This document shows, piece by piece, positions 1 to 6,548 of a DNA stretch of 15,485 bases. Made by a program: the position numbers and the translations under genes. Position 1 is the stretch's first letter; each line of letters starts with the position of its first letter. The stretch is from contig JAAYRM010000113.1 in NCBI GenBank assembly GCA_012518745.1, positions 1 through 15,485 of the forward strand. Reading direction: 5' to 3'. The notes beneath the pieces are model-generated. The model did not search any database, was not told the origin of the DNA, and saw nothing but the letters and a program-made list of their open reading frames with translations. The DNA is from Tissierellia bacterium. GTDB lineage: Bacteria > Bacillota > Clostridia > Tissierellales > Tepidimicrobiaceae.

Positions 1-56
1 ATACCATTGCCTATGTTAGAATGTAGTGTGTATATTACAGCAAGTGGAATAGGCTA

Positions 57-65
57 TGATATAAT
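57..65 (+). promoter_or_regulatory. Extended -10 promoter of rpmB
   Basis: The sequence TGATATAAT is a perfect extended -10 (TGn followed by TATAAT). It would start transcription near position 72, about 29 nt before the rpmB ATG and upstream of its RBS. The -35 region is weak: TTACAG at 35-40 is the nearest resemblance, with a long 19-nt spacer, which suits an extended -10 promoter. Inferred from sequence only. Confidence 0.65.
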
Positions 66-100
66 TATCATTTCATAAATTTGCTAAGGAGGTGCCCGTA

Positions 101-292
101 ATGGCAAGAAAATGCGAAGTATGTGGAAAAGGAAAGACTTATGGAAATAAAATAAGCTTTTCAAATAGAAAAAATCGACGGGGATGGTCCCCAAATATTA
201 AAAGCGTAAGGGCCATAGTAGATGGCAGTACTAGAAGGATCAAGGTCTGCACGAGATGTATTCGATCCGGATACGTTGAAAGGGCATTGTAA
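101..292 (+). CDS. rpmB: 50S ribosomal protein L28 (zinc-ribbon form)
   Basis: This is bacterial ribosomal protein L28 of the large subunit, 63 residues, the usual length. It starts MARKCEVCGKG and keeps the family core WSPNIKSVRAIVDG (29-42). Four cysteines form two pairs, C5-x2-C8 and C50-x2-C53, so this is the zinc-binding (C+) form rather than the cysteine-free form. The ATG at 101 is chosen because TAAGGAGGT at 85-93 sits 7 nt upstream. A GTG at 92 in the same frame overlaps that RBS and would add three residues absent from the family. The gene is transcribed alone from its own promoter, convergent with the long minus-strand cluster, as in B. subtilis where rpmB opposes the thiN-spoVM end of the same cluster. 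Identification is secure. Confidence 0.97.
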   Translation: MARKCEVCGKGKTYGNKISFSNRKNRRGWSPNIKSVRAIVDGSTRRIKVCTRCIRSGYVERAL

Positions 293-335
293 AAAGTAAG
301 GCTTCCTAAATCTGATTAGCTGGAAGCCTTATTTT
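293..335. terminator. Bidirectional Rho-independent terminator between rpmB and the small membrane-protein gene
   Basis: AAGGCTTCC (298-306) pairs perfectly with GGAAGCCTT (322-330). The stem extends outward through 293-297 and 331-335 with one G-U pair, and the loop is 15 nt. On the plus strand the stem is followed by ATTTTATTTT, ending rpmB transcripts. On the minus strand it is followed by ACTTTTTAC and begins almost at the stop codon of the 53-codon minus-strand gene. One hairpin can therefore serve both convergent genes. Confidence 0.85.
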
Positions 336-495
336 ATTTTAGAATTACTAAGCCGATCCCTATCAGTATCCCACCTATTATAATTAATAAAAATTCTACA
401 ATTGGTATTACGCTCATTATTATAAAAAGTCCCGCCATGCCCAATATAATTCCTATTATCTTCCTATATCTATATCTATAGAAAAGGTGTCTCAT
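334..495 (-). CDS. Small two-helix membrane protein (53 aa) in the spoVM position
   Basis: I do not recognise a named family. The reading frame has 53 codons from an ATG at 495 to a TAA at 334. It is preceded by GGGAGGTGG (501-509) at ideal spacing, so translation is well supported. The product starts MRHLFYRYRYRK, a cluster of basic and aromatic residues. Two hydrophobic stretches follow (about residues 13-30 and 32-52), split by proline 31, and the protein ends in lysine. The positive-inside rule predicts a helical hairpin with both ends in the cytoplasm. A strong terminator separates it from thiN upstream, and it shares the rpmB terminator downstream, so it is probably its own transcription unit. 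In B. subtilis this slot holds spoVM, but this protein is twice as long and does not resemble the amphipathic 26-residue SpoVM. Function unknown. Confidence 0.75.
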   Translation of the reverse strand: MRHLFYRYRYRKIIGIILGMAGLFIIMSVIPIVEFLLIIIGGILIGIGLVILK

Positions 496-564
496 AATTT
501 CCACCTCCCAGGGATTATATGCTTTTATATATACTATTCTATCCCCACCATTTGGTTACATGAT

Positions 565-598
565 AAAAAGGGTGCCTAACCCTATGGTTAAGAACCCC
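565..598 (-). terminator. Rho-independent terminator after thiN
   Basis: On the minus strand GGGTTCTTAACC (597-586) pairs with GGTTAGGCACCC (581-570), with one mismatch and one G-U pair and a 4-nt ATAG loop. It is followed directly by TTTTT (569-565). It lies 9 nt after the thiN stop codon and closes the long minus-strand gene run. The stretch from 496 to 607 otherwise holds no reading frame of note on either strand. Confidence 0.88.
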
Positions 599-607
599 AA
601 TTAAGCC

Positions 608-1252
608 TTAATCCCTCGAAAGTATTATTAAACATCGTCCCCTATGCACTAATATATGTCCCTGTTTTTCTACTATTCTATTGCTTATGCCCAATGTTGA
701 AGCAAAATCTATTCTTGATTCATTCAATTCATATTCAAAACCCTCTAATGTAACAACAGCGCCATTGTCGGTAATGGGTATTAATGAAATATAGACCCCA
801 TCATCCTTTTCTAATTTCAATTCATTATCCACTAGATATATGATATTATTATCATCCATTATCCTGCCACTGATATTATTTTGAAGCATTTTATTCAGCA
901 GTAATACATTTCCCAGGGTATGATCCATCCTGGATCCCATGGCTCCAACTATGGTTATATATTTGAACCCCCTTTCAATCAAATAATCAATGGATAGTTC
1001 CGCATCTGTCGCATCTTTTTTAGTGGGGAATTGCTCGATTGGAATCCCATTTTGCTTCATTGCCTTAAATACCTGTCCGGATATAGAATCCAAATCTCCA
1101 ATGATTCTATCGGGTAATAGGGAGGCCTGGAAGCAATAGTTAGCACCCCCATCAGCACATAGTATGAAATCGGCTTCGTCCCCAAGTCGAGATAATGTAC
1201 ACAAATCCTTAATTTCGCCATTCAATACGAGTAAAGCCCTCAATTTGATCAT
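608..1252 (-). CDS. thiN: Thiamine pyrophosphokinase
   Basis: ThiN transfers pyrophosphate from ATP to thiamine to make thiamine pyrophosphate, the cytoplasmic cofactor of transketolase and 2-oxo-acid dehydrogenases. The 214-residue protein has the family landmarks in order: ADGGAN (33-38), GDLDS (52-56), FPTKKDATDAE (75-85) and GSRMDHTLGN (106-115). The acidic residues of these motifs bind magnesium and substrate. The frame is open upstream to 1348, but that stretch lies inside rpe and does not look like the family. The ATG at 1252, giving MIKLRALLVLNG, fits the usual N-terminus and starts 10 nt after the rpe stop. It has no good RBS, only an A/G-rich stretch, so translation may depend on coupling to rpe. 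It is the last gene before the terminator. Confidence 0.93.
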   Translation of the reverse strand: MIKLRALLVLNGEIKDLCTLSRLGDEADFILCADGGANYCFQASLLPDRIIGDLDSISGQVFKAMKQNGIPIEQFPTKKDATDAELSIDYLIERGFKYITIVGAMGSRMDHTLGNVLLLNKMLQNNISGRIMDDNNIIYLVDNELKLEKDDGVYISLIPITDNGAVVTLEGFEYELNESRIDFASTLGISNRIVEKQGHILVHRGRCLIILSRD

Positions 1253-1262
1253 CCATTTCTTT

Positions 1263-1916
1263 TTATAATGCCCTAAACATCTCTGTTCGTTCCGCGATAT
1301 CATCCGATTCGAATATTCCCGATCCCACGACGATGATATCCAAACCACAATCTATTATCTCCCTAGCATTATCCAGTTTAATTCCACCGTCCGCCTCTAT
1401 CAGAATATCCAGCCCCCTATCATCTATTATCCGTCGCATCGTCCTGATCTTATTTGCCATAGAAGGTATAAAGTGTTGACCTCCAAATCCAGGGTTGACG
1501 GTCATAATCAATACCATATCTATATCATCCAATATATATTCTATATTATCCAGGGGAGTAGCTGGATTCAATGCAACCCCTACTTTTAACCCATGGGATT
1601 TAATTTCCTCTATCGTCCTATGCAGATGTATGGTGGCCTCTTCATGGATAGTTATAATATCGGCACCGGCATCTACAAAGTCCTCGATATACCGTTCTGG
1701 CCTATCTATCATCAGGTGGACATCGAAAGGAATATCCGTAATATTTCTTATCTTTTCTATTACCGGGGGCCCAAAGGTGATATTGGGTACATAGATGCCA
1801 TCCATAACATCTAGATGTATATAATCTGCATTCCCCTCCTCTAACTTGGATATCTCCCCTTTGAGATCTCCAAAATCCGCCGATAAAATGGAAGGTGATA
1901 TCTGTACCATATCCAT
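1263..1916 (-). CDS. rpe: Ribulose-phosphate 3-epimerase
   Basis: Rpe interconverts D-ribulose 5-phosphate and D-xylulose 5-phosphate in the pentose phosphate pathway (cytoplasmic TIM barrel). The 217-residue length is typical. Visible are ISPSILSADF (6-15), HLDVMDG (34-40) with metal ligands H34 and D36, DVHLMI (65-70) with H67, the phosphate-binding GFGGQ loop (143-147), EADGGI (174-179) with D176, and VVGSGIF (196-202). The ATG at 1916 overlaps the rsgA stop in a TGATG junction and is served by AGGAGGT at 1921-1927, which lies inside the last codons of rsgA. An internal ATG at 1910 is a less likely start. Coupled translation with rsgA is expected. Confidence 0.96.
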   Translation of the reverse strand: MDMVQISPSILSADFGDLKGEISKLEEGNADYIHLDVMDGIYVPNITFGPPVIEKIRNITDIPFDVHLMIDRPERYIEDFVDAGADIITIHEEATIHLHRTIEEIKSHGLKVGVALNPATPLDNIEYILDDIDMVLIMTVNPGFGGQHFIPSMANKIRTMRRIIDDRGLDILIEADGGIKLDNAREIIDCGLDIIVVGSGIFESDDIAERTEMFRAL

Positions 1917-2794
1917 CAATACCTCCTAATATTTTTAAGCTCCTCAAGAAATTGTAAGTAGTTCTGATATCTTACATCGCTGATATTTTGCTCTAATACC
2001 TGTTTTTTAACTTCACAGCCAGGCTCCCTATGATGCAAACATCCAATGAATCTACATCTTTGGCTCCAGTAACCTATCTCCCTGAAATATTGGCCTAGCT
2101 CCACCTCATCCTCAATAAAATCCAAATCTAAAGAACTGAATCCTGGGGAATCCACTACATATCCGTAGGCACCTAGGTCCATCAATTCCACATGCCGAGT
2201 AGTATGTCTCCCACGGGTCGTTTTCCTACTTACATCCCCGGTCTTTAAATTTAGTTTAGGGTCAATCCTATTTAATAGTGATGATTTACCAACCCCAGAG
2301 GGCCCCGCAAAGACGGTTATGTTATCCTCTAGGATATCCTTTAAATTAGATATGCCCTCTCCTGTCTTGCTACTGGTTTTTATTACCTTATAATCAATTT
2401 TACTATATATGCTATCGATTATATCTATAGTATCACCGTTATGCAGATCGATCTTATTTATACATATATGGACATCTAATCCCTCGTATTCCGCCATCAC
2501 CAGAAACCTATCCAATAGCCAATAATTAATATCTGGCTTTTTAATACTCATAACTATAACAACCTGGGTAATATTTGCCACCGATGGCCTTAGCAATTGC
2601 GATCTGCGGTTATGGATCCTCTCTATATAGCCAGTATCATCCTCCTCACTCAGACGGATCGATACCCTATCTCCAATTAGGGGGGTTATATTCTGTTCCC
2701 TAAATATCCCCCTAGCCCTGCATTCATACACCCCCTCAACCGTATCTACATAGTAGAACCCACCTATTCCCTTTATAATAATACCTTCTAACAT
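1916..2794 (-). CDS. rsgA: Ribosome small-subunit GTPase RsgA
   Basis: RsgA (YjeQ/CpgA) is a circularly permuted GTPase that acts in late maturation of the 30S ribosomal subunit. The 292 residues show an N-terminal OB-fold (about 1-70), then GTPase motifs in permuted order: NKID (G4, 113-116), SSKTGEG (G5 region, 141-147), GPSGVGKSS (P-loop, 164-172), RGRHTT (switch I region, 194-199) and DSPGF (G3, 215-219). A C-terminal zinc knuckle follows with C247, C252, H254 and C260 in the usual C-x4-C-x-H-x5-C layout. The ATG at 2794 has GGGAGGCG upstream. It lies 70 nt after prkC; in B. subtilis the homologue CpgA is a reported PrkC substrate, so co-location with the kinase is meaningful. It overlaps rpe by one base. 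Confidence 0.96.
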   Translation of the reverse strand: MLEGIIIKGIGGFYYVDTVEGVYECRARGIFREQNITPLIGDRVSIRLSEEDDTGYIERIHNRRSQLLRPSVANITQVVIVMSIKKPDINYWLLDRFLVMAEYEGLDVHICINKIDLHNGDTIDIIDSIYSKIDYKVIKTSSKTGEGISNLKDILEDNITVFAGPSGVGKSSLLNRIDPKLNLKTGDVSRKTTRGRHTTRHVELMDLGAYGYVVDSPGFSSLDLDFIEDEVELGQYFREIGYWSQRCRFIGCLHHREPGCEVKKQVLEQNISDVRYQNYLQFLEELKNIRRY

Positions 2795-2864
2795 AATCGC
2801 CTCCCATCCCCGATATTAGACAATAGTCCCATATGCAATAACAATACATATATTGCGAATCTCC

Positions 2865-4679
2865 CTAATCATCCGATCCCCCATTTCCCCCAGATTCCTC
2901 AGGCCCTCCCGGTGTTGGGTCTGGTTCAGGGTCAGGTATTTCAGGCTCTGGTTCCTCTGGCCTTGGTTTCTCAGGTTTTGGTTTTTGGGGCTTCGGCTTT
3001 TCCTCCGGCCCACTACTCACATGTATATTGACCGAGGTATTGGGCTCAAGTTGATTGCCTTGTTCAACGCTCTGCCATATTACAATCCCCTTAGGATATT
3101 GATTATTGGGTTGCGATGTGATTTGTCCCAAGACCAATTTGTTTGCAACAATGGCATTCTTAGCTTCCTTTTCGGTCAATCCTACTAGCCTTGGCATTGT
3201 GATTAATCTCTTTTCCGGTCCCTGGCTTACCACTATATTTATTCTAGTTCCCTTTTCAACCCTAGATTGGGGTTCAGGATTTTGACTTATTATAAAATTT
3301 GCCTCTACAGTATCGCTATGTTTATAATCTACTAAACCCTCTACCAGATCATATTCCTTGAGAATTTTCCTTATTTCATCTCGATTTCGGTTGGTTAGGT
3401 TGGGGACCCCTACCAAATTACTACCTTTGCTTATGAATACCTCTATGGTATAACCCGGCTTCACCTTTTCCCCTGCCTTATTCCTCTGCGATACCACATA
3501 GCCGATATCAAATTCATCATCATGGACTTCGCCCGCTATGCTGAATTTTAAACCTAACTCCTCAACCTCTTCCTTTGCCTCATCATGTTCCATTCCTACT
3601 AGATCGGGCACTATTATTTCATCAGGCTTGAAAAAATCTCTAAGTTTGAAAAATCCAAATGCTGAGACGCTTACTACGATAAATGCCAATAGTATGGCTA
3701 GAACAGTGATCTTCCAATTGCCTTTACCGTTCTCTTTATCCGCCTCTTTACCTGATCCTTCCTCCTCATTTGATCTCCCATCCTTGATTGCCGGTATCAT
3801 CTGGGTTGGAGATTCCATAATTGCAGTATGATCTATTATTGCCTCATCCTTATCTAGCTGCACCCTTCTTAAATCCCTTAGCAGTTCATTTACCGTAATA
3901 TATCTGTCTACCTGCCTTTTGCTAGCAGATTTCATTATAATATTCTGTAAGTTTGTGGGTATTGTACTATCAAGTTCTTTGGGTGGTTGTATCTCATCTT
4001 GAATATGCTTTAATGCAACGGTTATCGGACTATCTCCCTTGTAGGGCACTTGTCCGGTTATCATCTCATACATAACGATCCCAAGCGAATATATATCCGA
4101 TTTTTCGTCTGTATAACCTCCCCTAGCCTGTTCAGGTGAAAAATAATGTACGGACCCTATAACATTAGATGTGTTTGTCACAGTTGAAGATGTTACGGCT
4201 CTTGCTATCCCAAAATCGGTTACCTTTGCTCTCCCATCCTCGGTTATCATAATATTATGGGGTTTAATATCCCTATGCACTATATGATTCTTATGTGCAT
4301 GCCCTAGAGCCTCGGCAATCTGTATAGAATAATCTATGGTCTTATCTACAGATAGTTTGCCCTGCCTCCTGATAATATCCTTCAGGGTCTCTCCCTTGAT
4401 ATATTCCATAACGATATAATAGATCTTCTGTCCTTCCCTTTCATCTACCCCCACATCATAGATATTAACGATATTGGGATGGGATAGGCTTGCCGCTGCT
4501 TGGGATTCCCTTCTGAATTTGCCTACGAATTCATCATCATCCACAAATTCATCCCTTAGGATCTTAATTGCCACATATCTATTTAAGAGTTTGCATCTGG
4601 CTTTGTATACGAAAGCCATTCCACCTTCACCAATCTTTTCTACTATATAGTATCTTTCACCAAGCGTTGTTCCTATCAT
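2865..4679 (-). CDS. prkC: PASTA-domain serine/threonine protein kinase
   Basis: This is a membrane-bound Hanks-type kinase of 604 residues. The cytoplasmic kinase domain (about 10-272) has the glycine loop GEGG (17-20), catalytic K39, E58, HRDIKPHN (135-142), DFG (155-157) and SPEQ (181-184). The activation loop (161-178) is rich in Ser and Thr, which are likely autophosphorylation sites. An acidic and basic linker leads to one transmembrane helix (about 324-345). Three extracellular PASTA domains follow (about 353-420, 421-488 and 490-558), and the protein ends in a 45-residue Pro/Glu/Lys-rich tail. PASTA domains of relatives bind muropeptides or lipid II, linking wall state to growth, division and spore germination. 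The ATG at 4679 has GAGGTG upstream. It follows its partner phosphatase gene by 17 nt. Confidence 0.96.
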   Translation of the reverse strand: MIGTTLGERYYIVEKIGEGGMAFVYKARCKLLNRYVAIKILRDEFVDDDEFVGKFRRESQAAASLSHPNIVNIYDVGVDEREGQKIYYIVMEYIKGETLKDIIRRQGKLSVDKTIDYSIQIAEALGHAHKNHIVHRDIKPHNIMITEDGRAKVTDFGIARAVTSSTVTNTSNVIGSVHYFSPEQARGGYTDEKSDIYSLGIVMYEMITGQVPYKGDSPITVALKHIQDEIQPPKELDSTIPTNLQNIIMKSASKRQVDRYITVNELLRDLRRVQLDKDEAIIDHTAIMESPTQMIPAIKDGRSNEEEGSGKEADKENGKGNWKITVLAILLAFIVVSVSAFGFFKLRDFFKPDEIIVPDLVGMEHDEAKEEVEELGLKFSIAGEVHDDEFDIGYVVSQRNKAGEKVKPGYTIEVFISKGSNLVGVPNLTNRNRDEIRKILKEYDLVEGLVDYKHSDTVEANFIISQNPEPQSRVEKGTRINIVVSQGPEKRLITMPRLVGLTEKEAKNAIVANKLVLGQITSQPNNQYPKGIVIWQSVEQGNQLEPNTSVNIHVSSGPEEKPKPQKPKPEKPRPEEPEPEIPDPEPDPTPGGPEESGGNGGSDD

Positions 4680-4696
4680 GTTTTCACCTCAATCTT

Positions 4697-5428
4697 CTAG
4701 AATTTAACTATTAAAACGGTTATATTATCAAATCCACCTCTATCTTTCGATAATTCTACTAAATTTTGACTAGCTTCTTTCATATCCGTACTACCGAGTA
4801 GAATCTCCCTTATCTCATCATCACCTAGCATATTGGACAATCCATCGGAACATAGTAGCAATATATCGCCCCTATATATCTTTTTTATCACCAGATCGAC
4901 CTCTATGTATTCGTTGGTTCCAACCGCCCTCGTAATTATATTACGCTGTGGATGGTTCTTTGCCTCTTCCGCACTAATACTACCGTTGCGTATCAACTCT
5001 TCTACTAAAGAATGATCATTGGTGATCTGACATAGGGTATTCTCCCTAAGTATATAGGCCCTGCTATCCCCCACATGCCCAATATGTACCTTTCCATCAT
5101 TGATATAGGCTATGGTAGTGGTTGTTCCCATACCTGAGAGGCTTTCATCCGATAAAGATTTTCTATAGATCTCCCTATTCGCCATATCGATAGAACCCTC
5201 TATATTCTTTTGAATTTCATCATCGCTCAATGTTGATTGCCGGAGCCCCTTCACCAGCTGAGTGCTTGTGATCTCAATCGCCATATTAGAGGCAGTTTCA
5301 CCAGCCTTATGTCCCCCCATTCCATCCGCTATAATAAATAATGGAGGTTCTTCACTAGAGGATACAAAATATGCATCCTGATTCCTATCCCTAACCTTTC
5401 CTATATCGGTCTTAACACCAATTTCCAT
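4697..5428 (-). CDS. stp: PP2C-family protein serine/threonine phosphatase
   Basis: This is a soluble, metal-dependent PP2C phosphatase (PrpC/Stp type) that reverses phosphorylation by the adjacent PASTA kinase. The 243 residues carry DRNQD (14-18, with R15 and D18), ADGMGGH (34-40, with D35), GMGTTTT (99-105), HVGDSRAY (118-125), NDHS (137-140), RNIITRAVG (162-170), SDGLSNML (194-201, with D195) and GGFDNITV (231-238, with D234), so all metal-binding aspartates are present. The frame is open to 5467, but the ATG at 5428 gives the normal MEIGVKTDIG start and has GAGGTGAT at good spacing. That RBS overlaps the 3' end of rlmN, 10 nt from its stop codon. Also called prpC in Bacillus. Confidence 0.95.
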   Translation of the reverse strand: MEIGVKTDIGKVRDRNQDAYFVSSSEEPPLFIIADGMGGHKAGETASNMAIEITSTQLVKGLRQSTLSDDEIQKNIEGSIDMANREIYRKSLSDESLSGMGTTTTIAYINDGKVHIGHVGDSRAYILRENTLCQITNDHSLVEELIRNGSISAEEAKNHPQRNIITRAVGTNEYIEVDLVIKKIYRGDILLLCSDGLSNMLGDDEIREILLGSTDMKEASQNLVELSKDRGGFDNITVLIVKF

Positions 5429-5438
5429 ACATATCACC

Positions 5439-6494
5439 TCACCGGAGAGTCCTTTCATATTTATCATATATATATCTTCTCCTCAATTGTCCACAAGCAG
5501 CGCTAATATCGCCACCCATTTCCTTTCTTATGGTTGTTGGTATATTAGCCTTGCTTAGACGATTTTGAAACCTGTAAATGCTCTCTAATGTTGGTTTCCT
5601 CTGATCAAACTCTTCTATTGGATTCAAGGGGATTAAGTTTACATGACATTCCATACCCTGAAGGATTTGGATCAATTTATTTTGATCTTCTACCCTATCA
5701 TTGACTCCTCCTATAAGAATATATTCCATAGTTACCCTTCTATTGGTCTGGTTGATATAATACTTGCAGGCCTTAATTATATCATCTATTGTATATCTAT
5801 GTCCTATAGGCATTATTTTTTTCCTATCCTCATCGAAAGGCGTATGCAATGATATCGATAATGTAATAGGTAATCCTTCATCGGCTAGCTTGTATATATT
5901 TGGAACTATTCCGCAGGTAGATAATGTAATATTTCTATAGCTTATATTATGTCCCTTTTCGTCATGTATAATATATAAAAACTTCAATGTATTATCATAA
6001 TTATCCAGGGGCTCCCCACTCCCCATCAATACGATATTCGTAATAGATCTATCTACATCATTTTCCATGATATATATCTGGTTTGCTATTTCGGCTGGAG
6101 ATAGATTTCTTGCCAATCCATCCTTGGATGAAGCGCAGAACACACAACCCATCCTGCAACCCACCTGAGTAGATATACATGCAGTCAATCCATGCCGATA
6201 TTCCATCAGAACTCCTTCTATAATATTATCATCTTCTAATGTGAATAGGTACTTTCTAGTACCATCTAAATCGGATATGAGCCTTTCATATATCTCTATA
6301 TTATTTATCCTTGAAACCTGTTTTAGCTTGTCCTTCAATCCCGTGGAGAATACGGAGATGCCGTCTATTGTCATCCCCCGATTTCTATGAAGGTATGTAA
6401 ACAACTGTTCAGCTCTATATCTCTCCTCACCTATCTCCTCCATAAATTGTTGCAATTCGTCCAATGAAAGACTGTTTAACTCCGTCCCATGCAA
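5439..6494 (-). CDS. rlmN: 23S rRNA (adenine2503-C2)/tRNA (adenine37-C2) methyltransferase, radical SAM
   Basis: RlmN methylates C2 of A2503 in 23S rRNA and A37 of some tRNAs by a radical SAM mechanism with two methyl transfers. The 351-residue protein has the iron-sulfur motif C113-x3-C117-x2-C120, GSGEP (158-162), the SAM-binding region after STCG (192-195), and the catalytic C334 in ACGQL. The N-terminus LSLDELQQFM (9-18) matches the family. The start is a TTG at 6494: an in-frame TAA lies immediately upstream, AGGGGGTGA sits 4-5 nt before the TTG, and an ATG at 6490 is out of frame. An extended -10 promoter lies just upstream, so the gene may be transcribed independently of rsmB as well as from the operon. 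The related Cfr is an alternative name by fold, but context and N-terminus favour RlmN. Confidence 0.95.
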   Translation of the reverse strand: MHGTELNSLSLDELQQFMEEIGEERYRAEQLFTYLHRNRGMTIDGISVFSTGLKDKLKQVSRINNIEIYERLISDLDGTRKYLFTLEDDNIIEGVLMEYRHGLTACISTQVGCRMGCVFCASSKDGLARNLSPAEIANQIYIMENDVDRSITNIVLMGSGEPLDNYDNTLKFLYIIHDEKGHNISYRNITLSTCGIVPNIYKLADEGLPITLSISLHTPFDEDRKKIMPIGHRYTIDDIIKACKYYINQTNRRVTMEYILIGGVNDRVEDQNKLIQILQGMECHVNLIPLNPIEEFDQRKPTLESIYRFQNRLSKANIPTTIRKEMGGDISAACGQLRRRYIYDKYERTLR

Positions 6495-6508
6495 TTAATC
6501 ACCCCCTA
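6495..6508 (-). promoter_or_regulatory. Ribosome binding site that fixes the TTG start of rlmN
   Basis: On the minus strand AGGGGGTGAT is followed by TAA and then TTG. The TAA is in frame and blocks any earlier start, and the SD-like run is at the right distance for TTG. The next in-frame ATG would remove the first 17 residues and part of the conserved N-terminal region. Confidence 0.6.
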
Positions 6509-6524
6509 TTACTCCTAATAAGCC

Positions 6525-6533
6525 ATTATACCA
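6525..6533 (-). promoter_or_regulatory. Extended -10 promoter upstream of rlmN
   Basis: In the 54-nt gap between rsmB and rlmN the minus strand reads TGGTATAAT, a perfect extended -10. No -35 box is recognisable 16-18 nt upstream, where the sequence is A/T rich. Predicted transcription would begin near 6518, leaving a leader of about 24 nt with the rlmN RBS. It could drive rlmN-stp-prkC and the following genes as a sub-operon. Sequence evidence only. Confidence 0.5.
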
Positions 6534-6548
6534 TATATATGTATAAAT

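Noticed and set aside
461..482. Short tandem TATATC repeat
   Set aside because: It encodes the RYRYRY stretch of the miniprotein N-terminus and is too short to be a separate repeat element.
496..607. Search for a spoVM-like mini-ORF between thiN and the miniprotein gene
   Set aside because: The ATG codons on the minus strand here are followed by stops within one to six codons; no SpoVM-like peptide is encoded.
1495..1814. Two overlapping plus-strand frames of 99 and 73 codons
   Set aside because: Both lie wholly antisense to rpe, which has all catalytic motifs. Neither has an RBS or recognisable content.
2795..2864. Short complementary stretches (GCAATA/TATTGC, CAATA/TATTG) and a TAATAT box in the prkC-rsgA gap
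   Set aside because: The stems are 5-6 bp and mutually exclusive, there is no U-tract, and no -35 box lies at a suitable distance. Not distinguishable from chance in AT-rich DNA.
2853..3188. Plus-strand frame of 111 codons rich in Trp, Phe, Leu and Arg
   Set aside because: It is the antisense shadow of the Pro/Glu/Lys-rich tail and last PASTA domain of prkC. It has no RBS and no family resemblance.
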